Origin: Hyphomicrobiales bacterium
GTDB lineage: Bacteria; Pseudomonadota; Alphaproteobacteria; Rhizobiales; Rhizobiaceae
Assembly (NCBI GenBank): GCA_026400435.1
Contig: JAPLOZ010000028.1
Location: 1 to 63,697, forward strand
DNA: 63,697 nucleotides
Direction of reading: 5' to 3'
Made by a program: the position numbers and the translations under genes. Under the pieces are notes generated by a model. It ran no database searches, was not told the DNA's origin, and worked only from the letters and a program-made list of their open reading frames with translations. Below are positions 30,073 through 36,945 of the stretch, one piece after another (the stretch's first letter is position 1; every line of letters starts with the position of its first letter).

Positions 30073-30324
30073 TTAGCGGCAGCGGGCCTCATAGATGCGG
30101 CCGTGGCTGTCGCGATAACGGCACCAGCCAGTGCGCGTCGCCTTGCCGATCAGCACGCCGGAAGCCGCGCCGACGACGCCGCCGATGATCGCGCCACCAG
30201 CATCGCCTGTCGCGAGCCCGCCGATCACGGCGCCGCCCAGCGCGCCCACGCTGGCGTCGTTTTCAGCGGTAGTGCAGCCGGCCAATGCCATCACGGCAGC
30301 CAATGCAAGAATAGTCTTTTTCAT
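30073..30324 (-). CDS. Small glycine-zipper lipoprotein
   Basis: An 83-residue protein with a lipoprotein signal peptide: MKKTILALAAVMALAGCTTA contains the lipobox LAGC, so the mature N-terminal Cys should be lipidated. The following GALGGAVIGGLATGDAGGAIIGGVVGAASGVLIGKAT is a glycine zipper (YMGG type) that can insert in membranes. The end WCRYRDSHGRIYEARCR has two Cys. Such proteins are frequent in rhizobia and are often stress-related, but their function is unknown. A GAGGAGCC site precedes the ATG and a terminator follows, so it is a monocistronic unit. Confidence 0.88.
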   Translation of the reverse strand: MKKTILALAAVMALAGCTTAENDASVGALGGAVIGGLATGDAGGAIIGGVVGAASGVLIGKATRTGWCRYRDSHGRIYEARCR

Positions 30325-30396
30325 ATGAGGCTCCTCGTTATTTTAGTCGTCCCGCCGGTCAAATAGCACGCAATGGCGGTTTTTGCGCGCCTGAAA

Positions 30397-30722
30397 TCAT
30401 TCTTGCCTAAGATAGTCTTTTTCGCGGTTTTCCGGCCCTGATGCAACCATCACCTCGGACATCTCTATCATGGCGACGAGGGTTCCGTCGGGCCGCACTT
30501 CCCAGACGAGGTCGACGTCCTCGTCCTCGATGGCGGGGTCGACACCAACGCACTGGCCGTAAACCTGGGGATGTCTGGTAACGAAAAAGCTGATGGTCGG
30601 CTGAAGCTGCGCTCGCAATCCTCGGCTGTCTCATAGACAGCGTTCGCGGCCGGCAATTCGCGACATTGAAGCATATCATCCGAACAGCCGACGACCAGAA
30701 GCAACGCGGCTATATGTTCCAT
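30397..30722 (-). pseudogene. Small envelope-type hypothetical gene broken by a one-base frameshift
   Basis: Two overlapping frames join into one protein. The first gives MEHIAALLLVVGCSDDMLQC, then RELPAANAVYETAEDCE; the second continues AQLQPTISFFVTRHPQVYGQ, CVGVDPAIEDEDVDLVWEVRPDGTLVAMIEM to the stop at 30397. Adding one G in the run after GATTGCGAG (about 30610) restores a single frame of about 108 residues. The product has a hydrophobic start, paired Cys and an acidic centre. It is either a real loss-of-function mutation or a sequencing error. Function unknown; I recall similar short proteins in rhizobia but cannot name a family. Confidence 0.65.
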
Positions 30723-30797
30723 CGCGGCAACCTCGACTGCGTCCCCGGCTGCTAAACGAGGCGATGCTGGGTAAGGTTCCCACGGCAACACAGGCGG

Positions 30798-31811
30798 CTA
30801 GACCGCCTCGAAGCTGCCGGCGGGGATGACGAGCCGATACTCGAGCGCGCCGTTTTCGAGGACGAGCGACGCCGTTCCGTTCAGCGACGCCGGCACGATC
30901 TTTTCGAGCGCCACGCTGCCGAAGCGTTTTTCCATGCCGGCGGCGTCAGGGCCTCGGTGGGAGGCGTCGACCAATTCCCGCCACGTCAGCACCAGGGCAG
31001 GCGGCCGTTCAGGGCTGCGGTCCTGATATGCGCCGACCGTAACGATTGCGTCGGGCTCCGACAGCGCTCCATAGCTCACCGAATTGGCGATCAGTTCATG
31101 CATCGCCAGACCGACATGGAGAGCGGCGTTGGGATTGAGCCATAACCGCTCGCCCTCAATTCTTATGGACCTGCGCGGCACTGGAACATAGCGCGTTGCC
31201 TGGCCAAGAATGAGTTCCCACAGGTCCGCCCCGCGCCAGTTCGAGGAGGTCACCAGATCCTGCGACGACGCGAGCGACTGCAGACGACCGCGAAAGCGTA
31301 GCAGGAAACCGTCGATGTTCGACGAATAGCGCCCGGTCTGGTTCGCGATGCCCTGGATGATGGCTAACAGATTGCGTGACCTGTGGCTCACTTCGCGCAG
31401 CAGTACGCGCAAGGTCTGTTCGCGCTGTTTCTGCTCGGTAATTTCCACCGCCGTGGCCACTGTCCCGCGGATTTCGCCGGTGTCGGAAACGTCTGCGTCT
31501 ATCCAGAAGTCGAACCAGTGTTCGCCCTCGCGAGCGGAGCGACGGTCGACGTGGATTTCAAATCTTTGCTGCGGCTCGCCCGCCAACACAGCCTGTTTCG
31601 CGGCGGATGCGATTCTGGCGGATTCGGCCGGGAGGAAGTCGCTGTCGACCAGGCCTACGATGTTGCCCTCGTTCCACGAGGCGGGCACGTTGTGGGCCCA
31701 TGACACCCGCATGGCCAAATCCTGGTGAAACACAGATACGTTTGTGTTGCGCAATGCGCGCAGCAGTCCGTCGGCAGTCTCGGCCCCCCTGTCTCGCTTC
31801 GGTGCGCTCAT
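30798..31811 (-). CDS. HWE/HisKA_2-type sensor histidine kinase with PAS domain, candidate PhyR kinase
   Basis: A soluble 337-residue kinase. A PAS domain covers about 15-130 (VSVFHQDLAMRVSWAHNVPA; VATAVEITEQKQREQ). The dimerisation box LREVSHRSRNLLAIIQGIANQTGR carries the phospho-His and has the short Arg-Asn-style motif of the HWE/HisKA_2 group. The ATPase part has ALHVGLAMHELIANSVSYGAL and a shortened end GMEKRFGSVALEKIVPASLNGTASL. HWE-type kinases are the usual partners of PhyR, and this one is two genes from phyR, so it may feed the general stress pathway. It differs from classical PhyK in lacking membrane segments. Confidence 0.88.
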   Translation of the reverse strand: MSAPKRDRGAETADGLLRALRNTNVSVFHQDLAMRVSWAHNVPASWNEGNIVGLVDSDFLPAESARIASAAKQAVLAGEPQQRFEIHVDRRSAREGEHWFDFWIDADVSDTGEIRGTVATAVEITEQKQREQTLRVLLREVSHRSRNLLAIIQGIANQTGRYSSNIDGFLLRFRGRLQSLASSQDLVTSSNWRGADLWELILGQATRYVPVPRRSIRIEGERLWLNPNAALHVGLAMHELIANSVSYGALSEPDAIVTVGAYQDRSPERPPALVLTWRELVDASHRGPDAAGMEKRFGSVALEKIVPASLNGTASLVLENGALEYRLVIPAGSFEAV

Positions 31812-32045
31812 CCCCGACTCGTCTTTCTCCCCCCATTCTGTTGCCGGTTACGGCGTCAACTGCGCCATACCCAATTTTCTCGAGTTCTCGAGTTGTGGTC
31901 TCTTCAAGCGAAACGTAACCGAGCCCCTCGCCGCCGAAGTCCCGCCGGACAGCGCTCCGTTGGAAAGCGCTGCCCGGCGGCTACCGAAAGCCGATTGAGG
32001 GGTGCGGCTCCCGGATTCAATGCCTGGGTCCGACGCCATGACGCG

Positions 32046-32210
32046 TCAAGCGCGTCGGAAGAATCCGGCGAGCAGCGAGATGACCAGGAATGCCAGAAAG
32101 ACGAAAAACAGGATCTGTGCGATGCCCGCGGATGTCCCGGCTATGCCGCCAAAGCCGAGAGCGCCGGCGATGATGGCGACGACAAGAAAAACAAGCGCCC
32201 AATAAAGCAT
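32046..32210 (-). CDS. DUF1328 small membrane protein
   Basis: A 54-residue protein, [20 protein letters not shown] followed by [20 protein letters not shown] and [14 protein letters not shown]. It has two membrane segments and the glycine-rich turn typical of the DUF1328 (YtjA) family. The start at 32210 has an AAGGAG site seven bases upstream. A sigma-EcfG promoter (GGAAC-N16-CGTT, 32241-32265) lies directly upstream, so it should be induced by general stress. Its role is unknown; related small proteins are stress-induced in other rhizobia. Confidence 0.9.
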   Translation of the reverse strand: MLYWALVFLVVAIIAGALGFGGIAGTSAGIAQILFFVFLAFLVISLLAGFFRRA

Positions 32211-32240
32211 TGTCAAACTCCTTGAATTGGCTGTCTGGAG

Positions 32241-32265
32241 AACGACGCAACAACCCGTTTGTTCC
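32241..32265 (-). promoter_or_regulatory. Sigma-EcfG promoter of the DUF1328 gene
   Basis: On the minus strand GGAAC (32265-32261), 16 bases, then CGTT (32244-32241). Matches the established EcfG consensus GGAAC-N16/17-CGTT exactly, and ends 31 bases before the start codon. Confidence 0.88.
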
Positions 32266-32322
32266 GCTATCCAAAATGAAAAGGCCGCCATGTGGCGGCC
32301 CTTTCGTAACAGAGTCACGGCG

Positions 32323-33117
32323 CTAGGCAGCAACTTTCGCCTGTCGATCGAAGAACAGCGCCTGAGAGATTAGCGCCTTCACCATGTCGGGATTGAACGG
32401 CTTGGTGACGAGGAACGCCGGCTCCGGACGTTCGCCAGTCAGCAGCCGCTCCGGAAATGCCGTGATGAAGATGACCGGCAAGGAGGTCGAATTCAGGATT
32501 TCATTGACGGCGTCGATCCCCGAGCTGCCGTCGGCAAGCTGAATATCCGCCAGGATCATCCTCGGGTGCGAGGTCCTGAACAGCGCCGTCGCCTCGGTGT
32601 GGGTGCGGGCAGTCCCGACGACGCGGTGGCCGAGACTTTCGACCATCTGCTCGATGTCCATGGCGATTAGCGGCTCGTCCTCGATAATGAGAATGTCGGT
32701 CGCGACCTGGCGCGAAATCTCACTGCTGGCCTCGGCGAGAAGATCGGCGAACGCGCCATCCGTCTTGTCAAGGATTTCTGCCGCCTGCGCATGCGAGAAT
32801 CCCTCGACGGCAATGAGCAGGAAAGCCTGCCGCGGCAATGGCGCAAGCGCGCCCAGGTTGGCCGCGGTCCGTTGCTCCCACGCACTGGGCGCCTGCTCAT
32901 GAGGCACCCGTATCGACACCGAGGTAAACAGGCTGGCGAAAAGCTTGTAGAGCGCGATGCGATCGCTGGAAGCCTCTGGAAAGATGCTGGTGTCAGCGAT
33001 AATTGCCTCAAGCATCGCCGCCACGAGCGCATCGCCGCTATGCTGAGAACCGGACACTGCCCGCGAAAACCTTCTTAGAAATGGCAAATGTGGCGCAATC
33101 GTTGCGGATAGACTCAT
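32323..33117 (-). CDS. phyR: General stress response regulator PhyR
   Basis: Master switch of the alphaproteobacterial general stress response: when phosphorylated it binds NepR and frees EcfG. Residues 1 to about 135 form a sigma-factor-like domain ([47 protein letters not shown]), and about 140-260 a receiver with [20 protein letters not shown], acceptor Asp in [14 protein letters not shown], Thr/Ser in [10 protein letters not shown] and Lys in [10 protein letters not shown]. Length 264 is standard. The start [20 protein letters not shown] at 33117 is typical; the longer frame is noncoding. A sigma-EcfG promoter lies 59 bases upstream, giving positive feedback. It is divergent from nepR-ecfG. 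Confidence 0.96.
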   Translation of the reverse strand: MSLSATIAPHLPFLRRFSRAVSGSQHSGDALVAAMLEAIIADTSIFPEASSDRIALYKLFASLFTSVSIRVPHEQAPSAWEQRTAANLGALAPLPRQAFLLIAVEGFSHAQAAEILDKTDGAFADLLAEASSEISRQVATDILIIEDEPLIAMDIEQMVESLGHRVVGTARTHTEATALFRTSHPRMILADIQLADGSSGIDAVNEILNSTSLPVIFITAFPERLLTGERPEPAFLVTKPFNPDMVKALISQALFFDRQAKVAA

Positions 33118-33175
33118 TGTTACCGTCTCCCTCAAATGACGTATCGAGCGATTAAATTGGAAACCCGTGTGCAAC

Positions 33176-33200
33176 AACGCGACCTGGAATGAAAGGTTCC
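33176..33200 (-). promoter_or_regulatory. Sigma-EcfG promoter of phyR
   Basis: On the minus strand GGAAC (33200-33196), 16 bases, CGTT (33179-33176). It stands back to back with the nepR promoter; the two -35 elements are 19 bases apart. Confidence 0.9.
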
Positions 33201-33219
33201 AAAAAAAACCAGCGGCCAT

Positions 33220-33244
33220 GGAACCAAACGAAGAAGCGCGCGTT
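33220..33244 (+). promoter_or_regulatory. Sigma-EcfG promoter of nepR-ecfG
   Basis: GGAAC at 33220-33224, 16 bases, CGTT at 33241-33244, 84 bases before the nepR ATG. Implies autoregulation of the anti-sigma/sigma pair. Confidence 0.9.
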
Positions 33245-33327
33245 TGGGCGCTGACGGGCAACGGGTAGGGGCCGGAACGGCGTCGATTTGCGTTAACGCC
33301 AGACCGGAAAAGACAGGCAGCAAACAC

Positions 33328-33519
33328 ATGGCAAGACAAGATCCTCCTGCAGCCGCGCCCCAGAAGCGCGGGCAAGCCGACCCCTTGGGGACGAACTCCG
33401 AGATCGGACGCAAGCTCAAGCAGTACTACGACGACCTCGTCTCGGACGAGGTGCCGGACAGGTTCGCAGCCCTGCTATCGCAACTCGCGGACGCCGAACC
33501 TGCCAAGAAGAAGGATTGA
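33328..33519 (+). CDS. nepR: Anti-sigma factor NepR
   Basis: A 63-residue protein that holds EcfG inactive until phosphorylated PhyR takes it away. The conserved NepR helix region is visible: IGRKLKQYYDDLVSDEVPDRFAALLSQLADAE, with the VPDRF motif characteristic of the family. Flanking residues are disordered-type (Pro/Ala/Gln at the start, AKKKD at the end), as expected. The start at 33328 gives MARQDPPAAAPQKR; the ribosome site is weak (AGGCAG). It sits between phyR and ecfG in the canonical order, with four bases to the ecfG start. Confidence 0.94.
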   Translation: MARQDPPAAAPQKRGQADPLGTNSEIGRKLKQYYDDLVSDEVPDRFAALLSQLADAEPAKKKD

Positions 33520-33523
33520 CGGC

Positions 33524-34072
33524 ATGGCGGTTTCCGCAGCCTTCAAGGCCGATCTGCTCGCGGCCATTCCAAGCCTCAGGGCGTTTGGCGTCTCGCTGTC
33601 CCAGAACGCCGACAAGGCGGACGATCTGGTTCAGGAGACGCTCGTCAAGGCCTGGGACAAGCACGAGAGTTTCCAGCCGGGAACCAATTTAAAAGCTTGG
33701 CTGTTCACCATCTTGCGCAACGAATTCTATTCGCAAATGCGCAAGCGCGGTCGCGAGGTGCAGGATTCTGACGGGATTATGACGGCCAGGCTGGCTGTGC
33801 ACCCCAGCCAACATGGCCAATTGGACCTCAAGGATTTCAGAGCCGCCCTCGAACAATTGCCGGAAGACCAGCGCGAGGCGATAATCCTGATCGGCGCGTC
33901 GGGCTTCTCCTATGAGGAGGCCGCCGAGATTTGTGATTGCGCCGTTGGCACGATCAAGAGCCGCGTGAGCCGCGCCCGCACGCGACTGCAAGACATCTTG
34001 CAGATATCGGGCGAGGCGGAGTTCGGCCCCGACGCCATTTCGTCACAAGTGATGGGTTCAAGCGCAGCCTAG
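33524..34072 (+). CDS. ecfG: ECF sigma factor EcfG (general stress sigma)
   Basis: Sigma factor that directs RNA polymerase to general stress promoters of the GGAAC-N16-CGTT type. Region 2 covers about 15-85 (NADKADDLVQETLVKAWDKHESFQPGTNLKAWLFTILRNEFYSQMRKR) and region 4 about 110-165 (ALEQLPEDQREAIILIGASGFSYEEAAEICDCAVGTIKSRVSRARTRL). The GTNLKAWLFTILRN segment is typical of the EcfG (ECF15) group. 182 residues. Coupled to nepR. Its last four bases overlap the stop of the convergent receiver gene. Confidence 0.95.
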   Translation: MAVSAAFKADLLAAIPSLRAFGVSLSQNADKADDLVQETLVKAWDKHESFQPGTNLKAWLFTILRNEFYSQMRKRGREVQDSDGIMTARLAVHPSQHGQLDLKDFRAALEQLPEDQREAIILIGASGFSYEEAAEICDCAVGTIKSRVSRARTRLQDILQISGEAEFGPDAISSQVMGSSAA

Positions 34073-34467
34073 GCTGCGACGCGGCCGCACGCGGCTGCGA
34101 CAGCTTCCACCAGATCGTTGCCCGAATACGGCTTGCCTACCATGGCGACGCCTGGGAAGCGCGTGGCGACCTCGATGTTGTCAGTATAGCCGGAAGCGAA
34201 GATGAAGGGCTTGCCGGCGTCGCGCAGCCGCTCGGCGAAGTCCAGCGTCGAAACACCGTCCAGCATGACGTCCACGACGGCAGCGTGAAAGTCGGTTTCG
34301 CCGCCGATCTCATCGAGCCTTCTGGCGACGACGACTGCAGATGCCCCATGGTCAAGACAAAGCTGCTCCACGTCCATCGCTATGAGCAGCTCGTCCTCGA
34401 GCACGAGTATGTTCAAGCCTTCAAGAATGCCGGACAACTGGTATTTTTCTCCTGGGATTTTTGGCAC
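34069..34467 (-). CDS. Single-domain response regulator, FAT GUY-like
   Basis: A stand-alone receiver of about 132 residues with no output domain. It has the acidic pair ILVLEDELLIAMDVEQL, acceptor Asp in AAVVDVMLDGVST, and a motif GKPFIFASGYTDN close to the PFxFATGY signature of FAT GUY receivers, which in Sphingomonas (SdrG) act in the general stress phosphorelay; then VGKPYSGNDL with the conserved Lys. The GTG at 34467 is the longest start; a TTG beginning LNILVLEDE with GAAGG upstream is an alternative. It converges on ecfG and overlaps its end by four bases. A role in the local PhyR pathway is inferred from motif plus position. Confidence 0.85.
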   Translation of the reverse strand: MPKIPGEKYQLSGILEGLNILVLEDELLIAMDVEQLCLDHGASAVVVARRLDEIGGETDFHAAVVDVMLDGVSTLDFAERLRDAGKPFIFASGYTDNIEVATRFPGVAMVGKPYSGNDLVEAVAAACGRVAA

Positions 34468-34490
34468 TCATGACGGTTAACGCCGCCGGT

Positions 34491-34508
34491 GTCATTAAAA
34501 AATGACAT
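34491..34508. repeat. Short palindrome upstream of the single-domain receiver gene
   Basis: TGTCATT and AATGACA face each other around four A residues. It is 24 bases upstream of the GTG start and could be an operator; no regulator is suggested by the sequence. Confidence 0.4.
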
Positions 34509-34626
34509 GCTAAAATGCACCTGACCAATGTATGGTCAAGGGGTCCGCCGACGGCGGCCGGAGGTTTGGCGGCCCGGGAAGCAGCAAATGGCAAAAAACG
34601 CCCTTTGACATTCCACCGCTCCCGGC

Positions 34627-34651
34627 GGAACTTCGTCTTCGACGTGGCGTT
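34627..34651 (+). promoter_or_regulatory. Sigma-EcfG promoter of the DUF883 gene
   Basis: GGAAC (34627-34631), 16 bases, CGTT (34648-34651), 29 bases before the ATG at 34680. Exact consensus. Confidence 0.88.
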
Positions 34652-34679
34652 GAGGGCCGCAACAGCAAGGAGTGAAGCC

Positions 34680-35003
34680 ATGGCAACGGCAACAACCGGC
34701 AAGCCCGGTACGAAGGACATCTCGGATCTCGAAGCCGATATCAAACTGCTCAGGGCGGACCTGGAGACGCTGGTCAAGCAGATGCAGGAAACAGGCGAAC
34801 ACGGTTATGGCGCTGCGCGACGCGCCGCCGCGTTCGGGGCCGAAGCGCTGAAGGCGCAAGGCGAAGCCAAGCTCGAAGAGTTGCGGGCGAGCGCGCGCGA
34901 CGTTGAAGAGCAGGTTTTGACCTCCGTGCGCGAAAAGCCCTTGACGTCCCTGGCCATCGCCGCCGGCGTCGGATTCCTGTTTGCCCTGATTGCGCGGCGC
35001 TAG
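34680..35003 (+). CDS. DUF883 family protein (ElaB/YqjD-like)
   Basis: A 107-residue protein with a long amphipathic helix or coiled coil (ISDLEADIKLLRADLETLVKQMQ to LEELRASARDVEEQVLTSVREKP) and a C-terminal membrane anchor LTSLAIAAGVGFLFALIARR. This is the ElaB/YqjD/DUF883 layout; E. coli YqjD binds ribosomes at the inner membrane in stationary phase. Here a sigma-EcfG promoter controls it, in line with a stress role. AAGGAG site before the ATG at 34680. The next gene starts four bases after its stop, so the two form an operon. Confidence 0.9.
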   Translation: MATATTGKPGTKDISDLEADIKLLRADLETLVKQMQETGEHGYGAARRAAAFGAEALKAQGEAKLEELRASARDVEEQVLTSVREKPLTSLAIAAGVGFLFALIARR

Positions 35004-35006
35004 CCG

Positions 35007-35459
35007 ATGCTGGCTTCGCTGATCGCAGGTCTGGCGTCTGGCGAGACGGCGTTGGCCATCCGCAGGGCGCGCGTGGCGGCGATCGCATATGTGTTGGCCG
35101 GCATGGCCGGCATCTGCGGCCTCGGCTTCCTGCTTGGCGCCTTCTTTATGTGGCTTGCCCGCCGCCTTGGCCCCATCGAGGCCGCCTTGTGGATCGGCGG
35201 CGGCTTCATTGTAGTGGCCGTCGCCATTCTTGTGATCCATCGCGTAGTGGCCGGCGCCAGGGCGCGCCAGGCAGCCGAGCGGCGCAAATCCGATATGGCG
35301 GCAGTCGGGATCGCGGCCGCCCTCGCGGTATTGCCGGGCCTGCTGCGTAGCCGGGCCGGCATCGGCGCTCTGGTCGTGCCGGCTCTCGCGGTGATCGGGT
35401 ATGCGATCTATCGCGAAAACACCCGCCCCAAACCCGATCCAGGATCGACCGAACAGTAG
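35007..35459 (+). CDS. Holin-like/DUF1469-type membrane protein
   Basis: A 150-residue membrane protein with helices at about 25-50 (VAAIAYVLAGMAGICGLGFLLGAFFMWLA), 57-78 (IEAALWIGGGFIVVAVAILVIHRVV) and two weaker ones near 97-110 and 118-135. The pattern and position after a DUF883 gene fit the phage-holin superfamily / DUF1469 (YqjE-like) proteins, which accompany YqjD in enterobacteria. No lysis role is implied. Probably co-transcribed from the sigma-EcfG promoter at 34627. Confidence 0.8.
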   Translation: MLASLIAGLASGETALAIRRARVAAIAYVLAGMAGICGLGFLLGAFFMWLARRLGPIEAALWIGGGFIVVAVAILVIHRVVAGARARQAAERRKSDMAAVGIAAALAVLPGLLRSRAGIGALVVPALAVIGYAIYRENTRPKPDPGSTEQ

Positions 35460-35484
35460 CCGGGACGTTTCGTCGCCGTTTTGC

Positions 35485-35509
35485 GGAACTCTCAAACCTT
35501 CGATGCATT
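35485..35509 (+). promoter_or_regulatory. Weak candidate sigma-EcfG promoter
   Basis: GGAAC (35485-35489), 16 bases, CATT (35506-35509), one mismatch from consensus in the -10 element, 39 bases before the small membrane protein start. Confidence 0.4.
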
Positions 35510-35548
35510 GGCAAGATCAGGACGCCAAGGGCATTGAAGGGAAAACAT

Positions 35549-35737
35549 ATGGTCGAGCAAATTTCTGCCAACCGGGCAAAGCAGGGCAGGTCGGGAAAGC
35601 GGGTACTGCTTGTTCTGGTGATCGGGCTGGCGCTGGCTGCCATCGCCTGGTTCGGACTCGAGTTTTACGGCGAATCCATCGCTACGCAGAGCGCCACGCA
35701 ACCTGGCGCAACTGAGACGCCAGCCACAGCCCACTGA
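35549..35737 (+). CDS. Small single-pass membrane protein
   Basis: A 62-residue protein: a basic N-terminus (MVEQISANRAKQGRSGKR), one membrane helix (VLLVLVIGLALAAIAWFGLEFYG) and a Thr/Ala-rich tail that would lie in the periplasm. Start at 35549 chosen for the GAAGGGAAAA site; a TTG at 35534 is in frame. No family recognised. Because it lies in the run of stress genes and has a near-consensus EcfG promoter, membership in that regulon is plausible. Confidence 0.65.
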   Translation: MVEQISANRAKQGRSGKRVLLVLVIGLALAAIAWFGLEFYGESIATQSATQPGATETPATAH

Positions 35738-35859
35738 CTTTGGCGAGACATTAGCGGAGGGCTGCCATGGGCCGAGCCCGGCTCATATCAGCACGATCTA
35801 AATAACGGAAATCACAGCACAATTTTGGATATGCCGCTGGTTGTTTCGACTTAAAAATC

Positions 35860-35884
35860 GGAACGTAATTGCTGAAGCGACGTT
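35860..35884 (+). promoter_or_regulatory. Sigma-EcfG promoter of the PRC-barrel gene
   Basis: GGAAC (35860-35864), 16 bases, CGTT (35881-35884), 100 bases before the start codon. Exact consensus. Confidence 0.87.
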
Positions 35885-35984
35885 GTGCTGTTGCGAAGTC
35901 GCGCCGACCCTCCCCCGAAACGAGCAAGGCCGGCGCGACAGAGACATGAAATCATTTGCGAAATCACGACAAGGAGATCTTAAC

Positions 35985-36890
35985 ATGATGCGCAACCTAT
36001 TCGCCAGCACGGCGGTCGCCACCCTCATCGCGTCAGGAGCCTTCGCCCAGGAGGCGACGGCGACCGCTCCCCAGGAACCGGCCATGCAAACACAGGGTGC
36101 GGTTGTGGCGCCCGATGGTCACCTAGCCACGCAGATTATCGGCGAGACCGTCTATAACGGTACCGGGGACGACGCCCAGCACATCGGTGACGTGAACGAC
36201 ATCGTCATCGGCGCCAACGGCAACATCGAGGCCGTCGTGATCGGCGTCGGCGGCTTCCTCGGAATCGGCGAAAAGAACGTCGCCGTCGATTTCGCCCAGC
36301 TCGACTGGGCAGAGAAGGATGGCGATCGCTGGCTGGTCGCTCCGACCACCAAGGAGCAGCTCGAGCAGCAGGCTGCCTTCGACCGTAGCGCCTATGAGCC
36401 GACGCGGGCCGCCGCAGCGACTGATCCGGCCGTAACCGCGCCTGCTGGCCAGGAACCGATGGATCAGGCGGCTCAGAACACCGCCCCCGCCAACCCGGTC
36501 GCGCCGACGGCTGCGACCGACACCACGACCACGGCGGCGATCGACAGGTCGACGCTCAAGGAAATGCCGGCTGCCGAAATGCGCGCCGAGGATCTTGTCG
36601 GTACGACCGTCTATGGTGCTGACGACGCGAATGTCGGCGAAATCGGCGATGTCCTTCTGACCGCCGACGGCAAGATCGACGCCTATCTCGTCGATGTCGG
36701 CGGCTTCCTCGGAATTGGCGAAAAGGAAGTCGCGATCGGCAGCGACAACTTGGCCTTCATGGCCGACAAGGACGGCAACAAGTACCTGTACACGACCTTC
36801 ACCAAGGAGCAGCTCGACGCCGCTGCTGCTTATGACAAGGGTACCTATGCCGAGAAGCGTGACACGCAGCGCGTGATCACCACCCAGTAA
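35985..36890 (+). CDS. Secreted protein with two PRC-barrel domains
   Basis: A 301-residue exported protein. Signal peptide about 1-21 (MMRNLFASTAVATLIASGAFA). Two PRC-barrel units share near-identical centres: GDVNDIVIGANGNIEAVVIGVGGFLGIGEKNVAVDF in the first (about 60-100) and GDVLLTADGKIDAYLVDVGGFLGIGEKEVAIG in the second (about 220-255). Each is followed by a Thr/Pro-rich or TKEQL segment. The AAGGAGATCT site fixes the start at 35985. PRC-barrel proteins bind other proteins or RNA, and rhizobial periplasmic members are commonly desiccation- or osmotic-stress-induced. The EcfG promoter upstream supports this. Confidence 0.9.
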   Translation: MMRNLFASTAVATLIASGAFAQEATATAPQEPAMQTQGAVVAPDGHLATQIIGETVYNGTGDDAQHIGDVNDIVIGANGNIEAVVIGVGGFLGIGEKNVAVDFAQLDWAEKDGDRWLVAPTTKEQLEQQAAFDRSAYEPTRAAAATDPAVTAPAGQEPMDQAAQNTAPANPVAPTAATDTTTTAAIDRSTLKEMPAAEMRAEDLVGTTVYGADDANVGEIGDVLLTADGKIDAYLVDVGGFLGIGEKEVAIGSDNLAFMADKDGNKYLYTTFTKEQLDAAAAYDKGTYAEKRDTQRVITTQ

Positions 36891-36914
36891 TCGGTCAATC
36901 GATCGGTTTGATGG

Positions 36915-36945
36915 AGCCCGCGTCGCAAGGCGCGGGCTTTTTTGT
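36915..36945 (+). terminator. Terminator after the PRC-barrel gene
   Basis: GCCCGCG and CGCGGGC pair around an eight-base loop, followed by TTTTTT. It lies 25 bases after the stop, and the sulfatase-like gene converges on it. Confidence 0.9.

Noticed and set aside
34485..34510. TGTCATT palindrome read as a Pho box
   Set aside because: The repeats are inverted, not direct with 11-base spacing, so it does not fit PhoB binding.
35007..35459. Phage lysis function for the holin-like protein
   Set aside because: No endolysin or phage genes nearby; it follows a DUF883 gene under a stress promoter, as YqjE does after YqjD.
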